Of a DNA stretch of 31,470 nucleotides, positions 1 to 9,600 are shown one piece after another; the stretch's first letter is position 1; every line of letters starts with the position of its first letter. The notes beneath the pieces are model-generated. The model saw only the letters and a list, made by a program, of their open reading frames with translations, was not told the DNA's origin and did no database searches. The stretch comes from Chrysochromulina tobinii (lineage: Eukaryota > Haptophyta > Prymnesiales > Chrysochromulinaceae): NCBI GenBank assembly GCA_001275005.1, contig JWZX01003225.1, positions 1-31,470 of the forward strand, written 5' to 3'. A program made the translations under genes and the position numbers.

Positions 1-190
1 CCTCTCCACCGCCATCACCGCCACCGCCATCACCGCGGACGCCGCCGCCATCGCCACCACCGCCACCACCTTCCCCGCCACCTCCATCACCGTCGCCGCC
101 GCCGCCACGGCCCTCGCCGCCACCACCGTCGCCCTCGCCGCCACCGCCGTCGCCCTCTCCGCCACCACCGTCGCCCTCGCCATCGCCCGA
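1..190 (+). repeat. Pro/Ser codon repeat tract
   Basis: Near-continuous CCG/CCA/TCG/TCA triplets encoding Pro and Ser in the frame of the first gene. It is low-complexity coding DNA, likely variable in length and prone to assembly collapse. Confidence 0.8.
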
Positions 191-1568
191 CCCGTGCGGC
201 ACCTTGGCATCCGCCGTGTGCGCTGGCCAGCCGTGCTACTTTGATGCGCGGTGCCTCACAACGAGCACCGACCCCTATAACGGCGTCGGCTGCGGTGCTG
301 GTGGTTACCCCAGCTGCCGCGCCTGTTACGTCGATGCCTACAACTCGATTCTCACAGAGTGCCCCGAGCTACCGTCACCGCCCTTGCCGCCGCCCCCGCC
401 GTCTCCAGCGTTGCCGGGGTCGATCACGACGATAACACTCCAGGTGGTGATCGGCTTCGTCGCTGCGGAGCCGATCGAGGCGTTCACGACGGCTCGGCTG
501 AACAGCATCGCCGTCTGGGTCGCGGCCGAGCTGGGCGTGGGCCCGAGCAATGTCCAAGTGATCGCCAGCGCCGCGTCCACTCGGGTCGACATCATCATCA
601 CCACGGCAACTGCGAACGCGACTGCCGCCATCGAGGAAAGTATGGCATCCTCCATTTTTTCGAACGCGTCCGTGGCGAGCTCCTTCTTTGGGCTCACGGT
701 GACGTCCACGCCAACCATTACGTCTCGGAGCATTGTTACGATCACCCCCCCTACCAGGAGCACCGAGCTCTCATTACCCGATGCCAGCAGCGGGAGCATG
801 CTTATAGGTGCCTTGCTCGGAGCCTTGCTGCCGATGCTTTTAGGTGCCTTGCTCGGAGCCTTGATGCTGTGGCGCTTGTTCCGCCGACGCCAACGTCTCC
901 TCGAGGAGCGATGCAAAGCGGAGAAGGAACAGCGTGCGATGCAGGAGATGATGAAGGCGATTGTCCTGCAAGCGAGGGCACGCTCCTGGCTGGCGAAACG
1001 GACGCTGCAGCAGGCTCGCGCCGATAAGGAGGCGCGTGAGGCGGCGGCTACGCGGGTGCAGGCCCTCATGCGCGAGGCGGCGCGCCTGGAGCAGGCGACG
1101 CACGAGACTTCCCGCCGTTCGCACGATAGCAGTTCGGACTTGAGAACCGACGTGCGCTCACGGGCGCGCATGCCCCCGATGCAAGGCGGCGTCCCTCCGC
1201 TTCGCATGTCTCGGCTCGACGTCCCACCCGCCCGGGCCGATGTCCCACCAGCAGCCGCGTCGGCATCCGCATCGGCGCGCTCGGGCTGGTCTGGTATTGG
1301 ATGGATGAGCGCGAGGGCTCAGCCTCAGGTCCTGCCTATACTGGATTTGGAAGCCCAGAACCCCAGCTGCGACCTGGCCATGAGGTCAGCACGTGCCAAG
1401 CCGGCGTTCCACTCGTCACCGTTGGCACGAGGTTGGCACGTGCCTGCGTTCCACTCGTCGCCGTCACCGACGGCCACCTCGCCCTCCTCCTCGCCCTCGT
1501 CCTCCTCCTCACCCTCGCCGCGGTTCCGCCCATGGCTAGATCCGGCGACTCGTCATCTGCATGTGTGA
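3..1568 (+). CDS. Pro-rich ectodomain, single-pass membrane protein with cytosolic IQ motif (5' partial)
   Basis: The frame is open from base 3, so the start lies left of the window; the first 60 or so codons are Ser/Pro repeats (SPPPP, PSPSP) like hydroxyproline-rich or pherophorin-type wall proteins. A Cys-rich segment follows (nt 190-360, eight or more Cys), a second short Pro run, then about 100 residues of alternating hydrophobic beta-like sequence that could be SEA-like. One strongly hydrophobic segment (nt 790-880, Gly-Ala-Leu-rich) is followed by basic residues. After it come a helix with an IQ-like motif (VLQARARSWLAKR, nt 962-1002) and a second partial one. The tail is Ser/Pro/Arg-rich. 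It reads as a wall or surface protein anchored in the plasma membrane with a calmodulin-binding cytosolic stub. Partner and function are unknown. The visible part is 521 residues. Confidence 0.72.
   Translation, partial: SPPPSPPPPSPRTPPPSPPPPPPSPPPPSPSPPPPRPSPPPPSPSPPPPSPSPPPPSPSPSPDPCGTLASAVCAGQPCYFDARCLTTSTDPYNGVGCGAGGYPSCRACYVDAYNSILTECPELPSPPLPPPPPSPALPGSITTITLQVVIGFVAAEPIEAFTTARLNSIAVWVAAELGVGPSNVQVIASAASTRVDIIITTATANATAAIEESMASSIFSNASVASSFFGLTVTSTPTITSRSIVTITPPTRSTELSLPDASSGSMLIGALLGALLPMLLGALLGALMLWRLFRRRQRLLEERCKAEKEQRAMQEMMKAIVLQARARSWLAKRTLQQARADKEAREAAATRVQALMREAARLEQATHETSRRSHDSSSDLRTDVRSRARMPPMQGGVPPLRMSRLDVPPARADVPPAAASASASARSGWSGIGWMSARAQPQVLPILDLEAQNPSCDLAMRSARAKPAFHSSPLARGWHVPAFHSSPSPTATSPSSSPSSSSSPSPRFRPWLDPATRHLHV
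805..863 (+). repeat. 36-bp-spaced direct repeat inside a transmembrane segment
   Basis: Two identical 23-bp copies (805-827 and 841-863, starting TAGGTGCC and ending AGCCTTG) lie 36 bp apart. They duplicate the hydrophobic Gly-Ala-Leu-Leu-Gly-Ala-Leu core of the membrane span. The repeat is in frame, so it lengthens the span by 12 residues rather than breaking it. Confidence 0.85.
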
Positions 1569-2098
1569 ACACGGCCACAGCTCGTTGCAGCTGTTGTTCG
1601 AGCCTGCATTATATTCCCATATTTGACATGTCGCTTCTCGTGCGGAGCCGGGGCGGGGAATGATGGAGACTTGGAGAGCCAGGTATTTTGAAACCTGCTA
1701 CTCGTTGTCGCCGTCGTTGCATGCAAATTGTGAACTGTGTTCATATGTTGCGTGCCGCCGCGCTGGCGTGTGGCGCACTTGCTGGCCTCTAGAAGCGGCG
1801 GAGGTTTGTTGCCGACGCATGTTTGAAATAATTGATGTGTGGTCACGACAGACGCGACAACCGGTGCTACGGCAGCACTGTTACTGCCCGGCACTCAGTC
1901 TCAGAATATCACACACGAGGACCTTAGAGCATGCGCGCTGGCGGCGTTGAGGATGGTTTGGGCGTCGGCGGCTTGGATGGCGGTGGAGATGTTGGCAACG
2001 TGGTGCGTGAGGAAGCTGCGGGGGGACGCGCGGCCCTCGCCGTATGTGTGTCCTTCTGAGCTGACCATTTCTTTCGCTTATGTGCACTACGCGAAAAG
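1569..2098. other. Intergenic region, tandem genes
   Basis: About 530 bp between the first gene and the glycosyltransferase. Codon bias is lost and short ORFs in it look random. I see no RNA gene, repeat or clear promoter element. Confidence 0.6.
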
Positions 2099-3274
2099 AT
2101 GAGTCGCCGCCTCGCGATCGCAACCGTGTGGGACGGCGTGCCGGACTATTCCTGTGCAGTCTTGCACTACTGTCAGCACGCACAGCGCCTCGCCGACACA
2201 ATCGTGTCCGGCGTCGGCGAACTATCTGCCGACCTGCTCATGATGCTGACCGACGACCATGTCTACCAGACATCTAGCAAGCAGTGCCGCTGCAAGCGAG
2301 CAGGCAAGCAGTTTTGCCCAGAGTGCCCGTCAAGCTCGAGTTCATGGCTGGGCGGTGCTGGTAGTCCAAGCAGCGTCATCGCATCCGACTGCCCGCAGAT
2401 GAAGGTCCACAGCCTCGACCCGGAGCTGCGTGAGGCGGTGCACCGTTACGCCAACTCACCGCAAGGTGGATGCCGCGCCAAGTGGCAGACATCAGTGCTG
2501 TACAAGTGGTGGGTTGCATCCCTCGTCGATTACTCGATTGTCATTCTTGCTGACCTCGACGTGCAGCTCCTGCGACCCGAGCAACCCGCCACCGCCGTGG
2601 CGGCAAGATGGCGACGCACTTGGGACGATGCCGTGCCACCAAATGGCCGCTCACGCGTCTTCTCTGAAGGCGACCACTGGTCGCCTTTCAACGGCGGGCT
2701 CTGGACGCTCGGTCGACCATCGCGGGAGCTGTACGAGGACGGGCTTGCCTTGCTGCGCCTGGGCAAATGGAACGTGACGCATGGCTTTGCCTACGCCGGC
2801 CGGCCTCGCGAGCATTTTGACCGGCTGCCTGGGCTGCGCGAGCGAATGCGCCACACGACCATGTATCGGAAGAACACTTGGGACGTTGCATTCGGCGACT
2901 GCGACCAGGGCTTCTTGTTCCACATGTTCTACCTGCACACGCCACGTCAGGGAGGTCTGCCTATCGGCGCCGATTTTGAGAGCGTGCCCGAGGATCTGGA
3001 CTGCAGTCGTCCCATGGCCCACGACCTTCGCAAGGACACGGAGGGGCGCTGCCCGCACACTGCGCGGCATTACTGGGGGCCGAAGAAACCTTGGCAGCTC
3101 GAAGCTGATAACAAGGGACGCGTTGCACACTACCTGGCCCACACCAACTACAGCACCCGCATCGCGACCAGCTATTGTGCGGCGAAGTTTGCGAGTTACT
3201 TCGACAGGCTACCAGTTGTGAATGCATCAAAACCGCCCAAGCGATCCAATGGGAAACTGCAGCGCGTGCGGTGA
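2099..3274 (+). CDS. Family 8-like nucleotide-sugar glycosyltransferase
   Basis: A 391-residue single-exon protein starting at an ATG. It begins with a strand-like segment (RLAIATVWDGV) typical of a Rossmann-like GT-A fold. Residues 147-160 carry a hydrophobic strand ending in a DxD motif (DLD, 152-154), which in GT-A enzymes binds the metal and nucleotide sugar. FNGGLWTLG (197-205) matches the conserved F-N-x-G segment, DCDQGFLF (267-274) the acceptor-site D-Q segment, and HYWGPKKPW (324-332) the H-x-G-x-K-P-W signature of glycogenin/GT8 enzymes. A Cys-rich insert sits at 63-73. No signal peptide or membrane span is visible, so it may be cytosolic or the N terminus may be incomplete. Donor and acceptor sugars cannot be read from sequence. 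Confidence 0.8.
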   Translation: MSRRLAIATVWDGVPDYSCAVLHYCQHAQRLADTIVSGVGELSADLLMMLTDDHVYQTSSKQCRCKRAGKQFCPECPSSSSSWLGGAGSPSSVIASDCPQMKVHSLDPELREAVHRYANSPQGGCRAKWQTSVLYKWWVASLVDYSIVILADLDVQLLRPEQPATAVAARWRRTWDDAVPPNGRSRVFSEGDHWSPFNGGLWTLGRPSRELYEDGLALLRLGKWNVTHGFAYAGRPREHFDRLPGLRERMRHTTMYRKNTWDVAFGDCDQGFLFHMFYLHTPRQGGLPIGADFESVPEDLDCSRPMAHDLRKDTEGRCPHTARHYWGPKKPWQLEADNKGRVAHYLAHTNYSTRIATSYCAAKFASYFDRLPVVNASKPPKRSNGKLQRVR

Positions 3275-3828
3275 CCAGCCTATGAGGCTGGGTGCGCACA
3301 CAGAGACGTATGTGCACGCGCGTCGCCGAACGAACCGCGTGGACCGCGTGGTCTGGTGGCGACTTCCGAGTTTGCGTCAAACACCAAACTGCTCTGCAGC
3401 GGAGCCGCCCCGCGCCCGAGTGTGCAGTGTCACAGACACGCTCACACGCGTGCGTGCGAGCTGAGACGTGGCTGTACACGCTGTGCGGAATTTGTGCGGA
3501 TGCCCCCGCAGCCGGCGCGCAAAAAGCTAAAAGCCTGAGTATACCGTATTACTAGGTCATTGATGCGGATACCGTCAGTCGTATACCGCTTTCCGTGAAC
3601 GGTGAAGCCACCAGCGAGGAATGGGAGTCGACGCTCTCGACCACCACGCACCGGTAACCCGCACCCTCCGCACGCGAGGTCGGCCCCGTGTCTCGGTGCC
3701 ATAGTTTGATTGCCACATCTCGGTGCGTGCGCGCTGCCGCTGGGCTCGAGACATGATCGTAAGTAGTGAAAATGCTCTCCTTCTGACCTTTGAAGTTTGG
3801 TCGCGCGCTCCCCTCGTCTCAAATGCCT
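3275..3828. other. Intergenic region between convergent genes
   Basis: About 550 bp between the 3' ends of the glycosyltransferase (+) and macro-domain (-) genes. It presumably contains both 3' UTRs. I see no coding signal, RNA gene or repeat. Confidence 0.6.
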
Positions 3829-4698
3829 TCAGGAGGGGACACATGCCTTTGCCTGGTGCATGGCCGTGGCCGCCATTGCAGCGATCATATAACCGATCTG
3901 CGGCGGCGGCGGCGGCGGCGGGTCGAGAGTGTCGTCGAGAGCGCGCTGGTGCAACTCCTGCAGCTGCGGGCTGAGCTGGCTTAGGAGCTGCTTGCGCGAG
4001 TCCTCGGCATCAGGCTGCACGAGCAGCTCGTCGATTACCGACGTGAGTGTCTCGCATTCGGAATGGGTGAATCCGACGAGGAAGACGTCGCTCAGGCCCT
4101 CGTAGAGCGCCGCGTGCACCGCGAGCACGCCGATCGCGAGCACCGTGCGCAGTGCCCTTCGGCCTCGGAAGATGCCCGCGGATAGCAACGAGAAGGCGAG
4201 GGTCCGGCACGCCTTCTTGCGCGCCTCGCGCATGGACGCGTGGTAAGCCATATACAGCAGCAGGTCGCCCTCGTCGTCGTCGGCGACGTACCTGTAGTTG
4301 GGCCCGACGGCGTGGATGCACCACTCACAGAGCAGCTCGCCACCAATCGTCATCTTGGCGTCTCCCGTAGGGCAGCGGACAGAAGGTTTTCGCACGATTG
4401 GCAGCGCGAGACGCGCCCTGTGCAGCGCATCACCACCCTTGTCAGACACGGCGCCGTCCACGCCGCCACCCGAGATGCACCCCTCGTTTGCTGCATTGAC
4501 AATCGCCGAGCCGGTGAAGTTGATCACCGAGCCCTGCGCTGCGAAGACACGCGTGTTGTAGGGCGGCACCAATGCCATGCCCCGCGGTGAGAGGCCGTAC
4601 GAAGGTAAGATGCCGTACGTCGAGATCGACGCAGCCTCCTCCGCTGTGGCCGGCAGCGTCGGCGGAGGCATGGGGGGCTGGGAAGGGGAGGCGCTCAT
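3829..4698 (-). CDS. Macro-domain (ADP-ribose-binding) protein, MacroD-like
   Basis: Preferred start is the ATG at 4698 (289 residues). The same frame is open to an upstream ATG at 4779 with 27 extra, unremarkable residues. The macro fold is clear: INFTGSAIVNAANEGC with NAAN at 68-71, the glycine loop GGGVDGA at 77-83, CPTGDAK at 109-115, a strand with HAVGPNY at 129-135, and the LLSAGIFRGR loop at 171-180, equivalent to S-x-G-I-[FY] of the family. MacroD-type domains bind ADP-ribose and many remove mono-ADP-ribose or deacetylate O-acetyl-ADP-ribose. The NAAN Asn and the loop Asp of that class are both present, so hydrolase activity is plausible. The C terminus has a seven-proline run encoded by a CGG/GGC tract. 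It diverges from the LRR gene, 230 bp apart. Confidence 0.88.
   Translation of the reverse strand: MSASPSQPPMPPPTLPATAEEAASISTYGILPSYGLSPRGMALVPPYNTRVFAAQGSVINFTGSAIVNAANEGCISGGGVDGAVSDKGGDALHRARLALPIVRKPSVRCPTGDAKMTIGGELLCEWCIHAVGPNYRYVADDDEGDLLLYMAYHASMREARKKACRTLAFSLLSAGIFRGRRALRTVLAIGVLAVHAALYEGLSDVFLVGFTHSECETLTSVIDELLVQPDAEDSRKQLLSQLSPQLQELHQRALDDTLDPPPPPPPQIGYMIAAMAATAMHQAKACVPS
3900..3921. repeat. GGC trinucleotide run
   Basis: Seven perfect CGG/GGC units. On the minus strand they encode the proline run near the C terminus of the macro-domain protein. A likely variable microsatellite. Confidence 0.8.
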
Positions 4699-4928
4699 GC
4701 GACTTTTGTTTTGTATCCGTACTGGAGACACACTTTTGTGAATTGCGCCGGCGGCAAACTTCGGCACCGAGTGACACACCGGTTATCACCAGTCTTGATC
4801 TCCGGGTCGAGATTTGGTTCAAGTCAACATCGTGAAGTGCCGGTTGGCGTGTTGCGGCATCCTTTCGGGCAATCCGCCCATTGACCGCCGAGTGAGAGCG
4901 TCGGTATCGACCGGCAGCCTCAGCTAAG
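4699..4928. promoter_or_regulatory. Presumed bidirectional promoter, macro / LRR genes
   Basis: 230 bp between the divergent ATGs. It is less GC-rich than its surroundings near 4700-4750. No TATA box or recognised element is visible; the promoter role is inferred only from the divergent starts. Confidence 0.4.
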
Positions 4929-5992
4929 ATGTCGAAGCGCAAAGCGGAAGCACCTGCAGGTCGCTCTGGTAAGGCCAAGGCCGCGCCAGACGAGGACGAG
5001 CAGGATCTCGTGGGCTCGGCAAAGGACGACGGCGAGGATGAGGATGACGGTCTCGATGCTGCCTTGGGTGGCGATGATGATGAGGACGACCTCGCGGCTG
5101 TCCTGGGTGGTGATGATGACGAGGACGGCCTGGGTGGCGACGATGACGTACCACCGTTCGATGCTACCGAAATCGGTGAGCTTCCAGATGGCCTCGAGCA
5201 GTCGCAGCTGACTGACGAAGAGGACGTGGACCTGTCCAAAATCGAGCTCACAGTGCCGCAGGCGCGGCGCGTCGCTCAGTTGCTCGCGCAGAACGGCTCG
5301 CTCTCCAAGATCAAACTGCCAGCGCATTCGATCTCCATCAGCGACCTCGAGGAAGACGAGCTCGAGTGGGATTCAGAAGAGTACAATGACGTCGAAGCGG
5401 TGCGCCAGCGCTGTTGGTCCGCCCACTCTCTGCGCCGCGCTCGCGCCGGCCTGCGCGCGTCCTGCGCCAGCCTGCACACGCGCCTGGGCACGCCCGGGGC
5501 CACTCAGAGACCTGTCAGGCGCTCACCGTGCGTTGTCTGACGCCTCGGCAGATCATCATTGCTGAGCTGCTCAAGACAAATGAGACGGTTAAGCGCTTAG
5601 ACCTCGCTCGCAACTGCCTCAGCGACGCCGGCGTCGCCGCGATTGCCCAGATGCTGTGCGTCAACAAGACGATCGAGTACGTCAACCTCGAGTCGAACGA
5701 GTTTGGTGAACGCGGTGCGTGCTGCCTCTCGCCGAGGTCAACTTATGTCCGATTGCCTTTGCCTGCGTCAGTCGCGTCAGTCGCGTCAGTCTCGTCGCTT
5801 ACCGCGTCCGCGCACGCGCTGCTCTTGCCTGCCGCAGGCGGCGTCGCTTTCATCGCGGCCGTGGCGGCCAACTCCACGCTCTCGTACCTCAACCTCAAGG
5901 AGAACTCCTTGCCCGCAACGGTCAAGAGTAAGATCTCGGCCAACTGGCAGTTATGTGAGGATCGGGCCAATGGCGTTGGATTGCATTTCTAG
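4929..5992 (+). CDS. Acidic leucine-rich repeat protein (three exons)
   Basis: Proposed exons are 4929-5399, 5552-5714 and 5838-5992, giving 262 residues. Introns are 152 bp (GTGCGC...GGCAG) and 123 bp (GTGCGT...CGCAG); both junctions preserve frame and restore the repeat. The N terminus is basic and NLS-like (MSKRKAEAP, GKAKA). Residues 20-75 are highly acidic Asp/Glu-rich with repeated LGGDDDED. Residues 95-145 begin the repeat region. Two ribonuclease-inhibitor/tropomodulin-type LRRs follow: TVKRLDLARNCLSDAGVAAI and TIEYVNLESNEFGERGGVAF. A third is TLSYLNLKENSL. The protein is likely a nuclear or cytosolic binding protein; partners are unknown. Intron 2 is a multiple of three without a stop. 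An alternative donor at nt 5926 with acceptor at 5992 would extend the C terminus, but the GVGLHF ending resembles typical LRR ends, so I keep the stop. Confidence 0.8.
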
Positions 5993-6608
5993 GCGCGCCA
6001 CGCGGCCGCCAAGACCTGGGGCAAGGGGAGGCTTGCTATGATTCGCTTCATCACCGCTGGCCGCGTGCACTCAACGGCTGGTTCGCATGCTTCTCGCGTT
6101 CCCTCGGTGCTTTTGGTTGCCTCGGGATTTGGTGGTAGGGACTACGGTGTGGCACAGTGAGTGTGCTCTGGCATGCCCTATTACGGTGCGTCGCTTGCAC
6201 GCAAGCTGAAGCAAGCTGTACGATCATGTAGTGATTGAGTGAGTGACTGTCCGTGTGAATCATGGTTGGAGCTGAGCGTGTGGAGCCGAGCGGCGTGTGC
6301 CCGCGTGTGTACACGCGATGCGCCGGGGCCCCGCGCCGGCCGAGCCGCCGAGTCGCGGAATTTTGTTTCCTAGGAATATTGTTTCCTACGTGTACGGTAA
6401 CGAAAGGTGTTTTCTCGTTCGCTACCGTCCCCTCTGTACACCAAGTGGACCGAGCGGCCCGCGGTCCGCGCATAATACTTAATAGATAATACGAACACGA
6501 AATCGGAAATGGAAATCGGTCACAATCGCGCGCGGGGGGCGCAGCCCTCCCGCAGCGCACAGGCTCTCAGTCGCGACAGTCCAACGGCATGGCCAGCCTG
6601 AGTGCGGC
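5993..6608. other. Intergenic region between convergent genes
   Basis: About 616 bp between the LRR (+) and PqiA-fusion (-) stop codons. It holds a short direct repeat (TTGTTTCCTA at 6364 and 6379) and an AT-richer patch at 6470-6510. A 169-codon minus-strand ORF here lacks protein-like composition. I see no gene. Confidence 0.6.
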
Positions 6609-9600
6609 TCAGTCACTCACCCGATAGTGCGGAGCGGCCGCGGCCATCGCGGCGGCATGCGCACGCTGCTGCTCGAAGGCGTGGTTGGCGCAGTGAGTGA
6701 CGAAGACGCAGAGCGGCACAGAGGCGAGGCCACTGCTGAAGAGCAGCCAGAATGGGCGCAGGAGCGTTGGCTGCACTCCCAGCACGACGGGCTCGGCCGG
6801 CAGGAGATTGCCGAACTCAGGGTTGGCGGCGAGGAAGGTATTGAGCTCGACGACGGTCGGGTCGTCTGAGAGGGTGTACTGAGCAAACTGGTCGAGTGAG
6901 AGCAGGGAGGCGAGCAGGATGACCACGAAGACGTCAAGCATCGCCCATGCCGCTGCCGCCTCGACGATCATGAGTAGCCGGTGCATGTGTTCCGGCCGGA
7001 GGGGCAGCATCCAGAGAGAGAGGGCCAGGAGCAGACAGAGCACGGGCATGCCCACAATGGTGAAGTAGAAGCCTGCCTGCATGATCGCGAGCCACGTCGG
7101 GTTGGCGAGCGTCGTCACGCTCGAGATGGCCTTGGCCATCGAAGCGACGGACCACGAGGTCCGTCGCTTTTCACCGAGCAGCGCGCCGACAACGCCCACC
7201 ACCTCGAGGTCGATGACGTCCAGAATCAATCCGAAGGAGACGCCCAGCAAGCACACCACCAACCCAAGCGCCACACCGAGCTGCACGGCGCCCGGCAGAC
7301 GACGATCCGACCAGAATAGAAGCGACTCGAACTCGGTGCGGCGCAGCGGGACCAGGCGCGCCCTCTTGCCCGCGCCACCGTCGGCGCCCGCGCGCGTGCG
7401 GCGGGTGCGCCCGGGAGGCAGCGGGTGCGAGAGCGTGCGGTGCATGTAGGCGTGTACGTGTCCGAGCACTAGCGCAGGGACCATCGCCGAGATGAACGCG
7501 TACGTGCCCGTGTCCGGTGCCACCTCGACGTTGAGCTCGAGTAGCGGGACTATCGTATCGGCGGACGGGATCAGGACCTCGAAGTGGAGCCCCACCATGA
7601 GCAGCACCACCATCTGGATGTTGGTGAGTGCGAACTTGCACGTGCCGTCGAGAAAGCGGACCCCGATCCCATGCACCTCGAACCCCATCCATGAAGGCGG
7701 CAGCCACCATAGGAGGAGCTGGAGGGCCAGCTTGATGAAGGGCCAGAGCAGAGAGGCGACCGCCACGAGCAGCGCGAGGAAGTAAGTGCCTGCATTCCAC
7801 TCATCTCGGATGGAACCCCACAGCGTGAAATAGAAGAGGCCCGGAAGTTGCACGTGCTCGCCGGAGAGGTACATGATGCCATTCATCGTGGCGCCGTTAC
7901 TCGCATGCCCAAACGCAAAGAGGCCCATCGTGCCCAGGCACGCGAGTGTGAAGAGCCATCGCGCACCCGCTGAGCAGCGCCTCGCGACGCTCACGTCATA
8001 TCGAGCGCGCATCGGCTGCAGGTGGGAGCCCCGAGATTCATCCCGAGATTGGTGGCCGCGTGGGGTCGCGCGCGCTTGTGAGTGCGCCTCGCCCGTGCGT
8101 ACCCATCCGACTGGCGGCTCGACAGCGGTGGGGCGGTTGCCATCGAGGGATGAGTAGTCGAGCCGCTCTCGCTCCAGCTCGCTGTCGGTGGAGGGCCGGT
8201 CGTACCGCTGAGGCGCTGTCGTGGGCGGTAGCGGCTGCGCCGGCGGTGGCGGCCGCTGCTCGTTGACGAGACGTAGCCAAGGTTGGCTGCTGAGCGGGCG
8301 GCTTGCCTCAAGCATCGAGTTGACTGCATCGACATTGCGTGCGCGCGCGCTCGCTTTGGGATGCAACGCGCGCCAGCGAAGGTATCCACACGCGAGCACG
8401 CACGCGAGCACGAGGCCACACAAGATCAGGATCAAGTCGTCGAGCGCACTCAGCTCCTCATCGTGCGGCGAGGGTGGCGGCGCAGGCGCCGGGCCGAGCA
8501 AGCACGTCTGCTGCGCGGCAGCGAGACGCGCAGCGACTAGCTTGTCGAGGACGGCGAGGCTGGCACCGACGAAGGCGCTTTTGGCGGTCGAGCTGCCCGG
8601 CGGCATCCGAAGTTTCGTCATGATCCCCACAGCGCGGGAGGTGAGCTCAAGGTCGGCCTCGCCATTGAGCTCATTGAGCAGGTACAACCCCGAAGTCGGT
8701 GTGAGCGAGAGGTTGTTGAGCGGGAGCACGAGCGCACACGCCGGGTGGGAGGCGAGCGTGCGGAGCGGCAGCTCGCCCAAAGCGCCCAGGTCGACGCCCA
8801 GCTCTGTGTCTAGCTGCAGGAGCGCCCCGAGCAATTTCGCACTCGCGCTGTAAGTGTGGGGTTGCCCGTCGATGGTCAGCTGCAGGCGCATCCCGAGGGT
8901 CAAAGGCAGCCGCGCGTCCTCGCCAAATTCGTCGTCGAGGCTGCTGTGGTGGCGCGCCTGGCCGACGCCCAGCTCATTGTTCAGCCGGATCGGGTCGATC
9001 GGGTCGGCCTGCGCGATGGTCACGTTGAAGAGGCCGTCGAGGCCCCCCATGTGGATCTCGTCAATCTCGATCCCAATCTCGCCGAGCTTGACGTCGTAAA
9101 TGTTGAGCTGGAGCGACCGATTGAGCTCTAGGGCGCCCGTCTGGTTAGTCCAATTCGCAATCAGCCCATTCAGGCGCGCGCCCGTCGAGTCGACCACGCC
9201 GTGCAGCGCCTGCATCAGCGCGCTCTCACGCCAGTCGATGAGCGCTGAGCCGCGCGCATACGGCGGCGGCGTGACGCACACGTCCGAAGTGCCGAGCAGC
9301 CACGCAGTGAGTTGTGCGAGCAGCGGGTTGACGAAACGGCGGAGCAGTGGGGGCACGAGGTTCGGCGGCAGCGCGAACGCACGGCTCGGCAACTGCACCG
9401 GCTGAGGCGGCCCGTAGCCCCAATTGTCACCGGTCAAGCCGAGGGAGATCGACTCCAGATCCATCTGCAGGTCGGAGAGCGAGGGCATGGCGAGCAACTG
9501 CCGGTTGAGGCAGCTGCCGTTGAGTGCCTGCTGCAGCTGCAGATCGCCCCAGCCCGAGCGGTTGACTGCCAGCAGCGCCGTGCTCGAGATGGCCAGCTGC

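Noticed and set aside
338-1207. 289-codon minus-strand ORF
   Set aside because: Antisense shadow of the first gene; its hydrophobic parts mirror the plus-strand frame.
5926-6170. Fourth exon for the LRR gene
   Set aside because: GTAAGA at 5926 and TTTCTAG ending at 5992 are good splice-like sites, but the extended C terminus loses the typical LRR ending and is Trp/Cys/Gly-rich.
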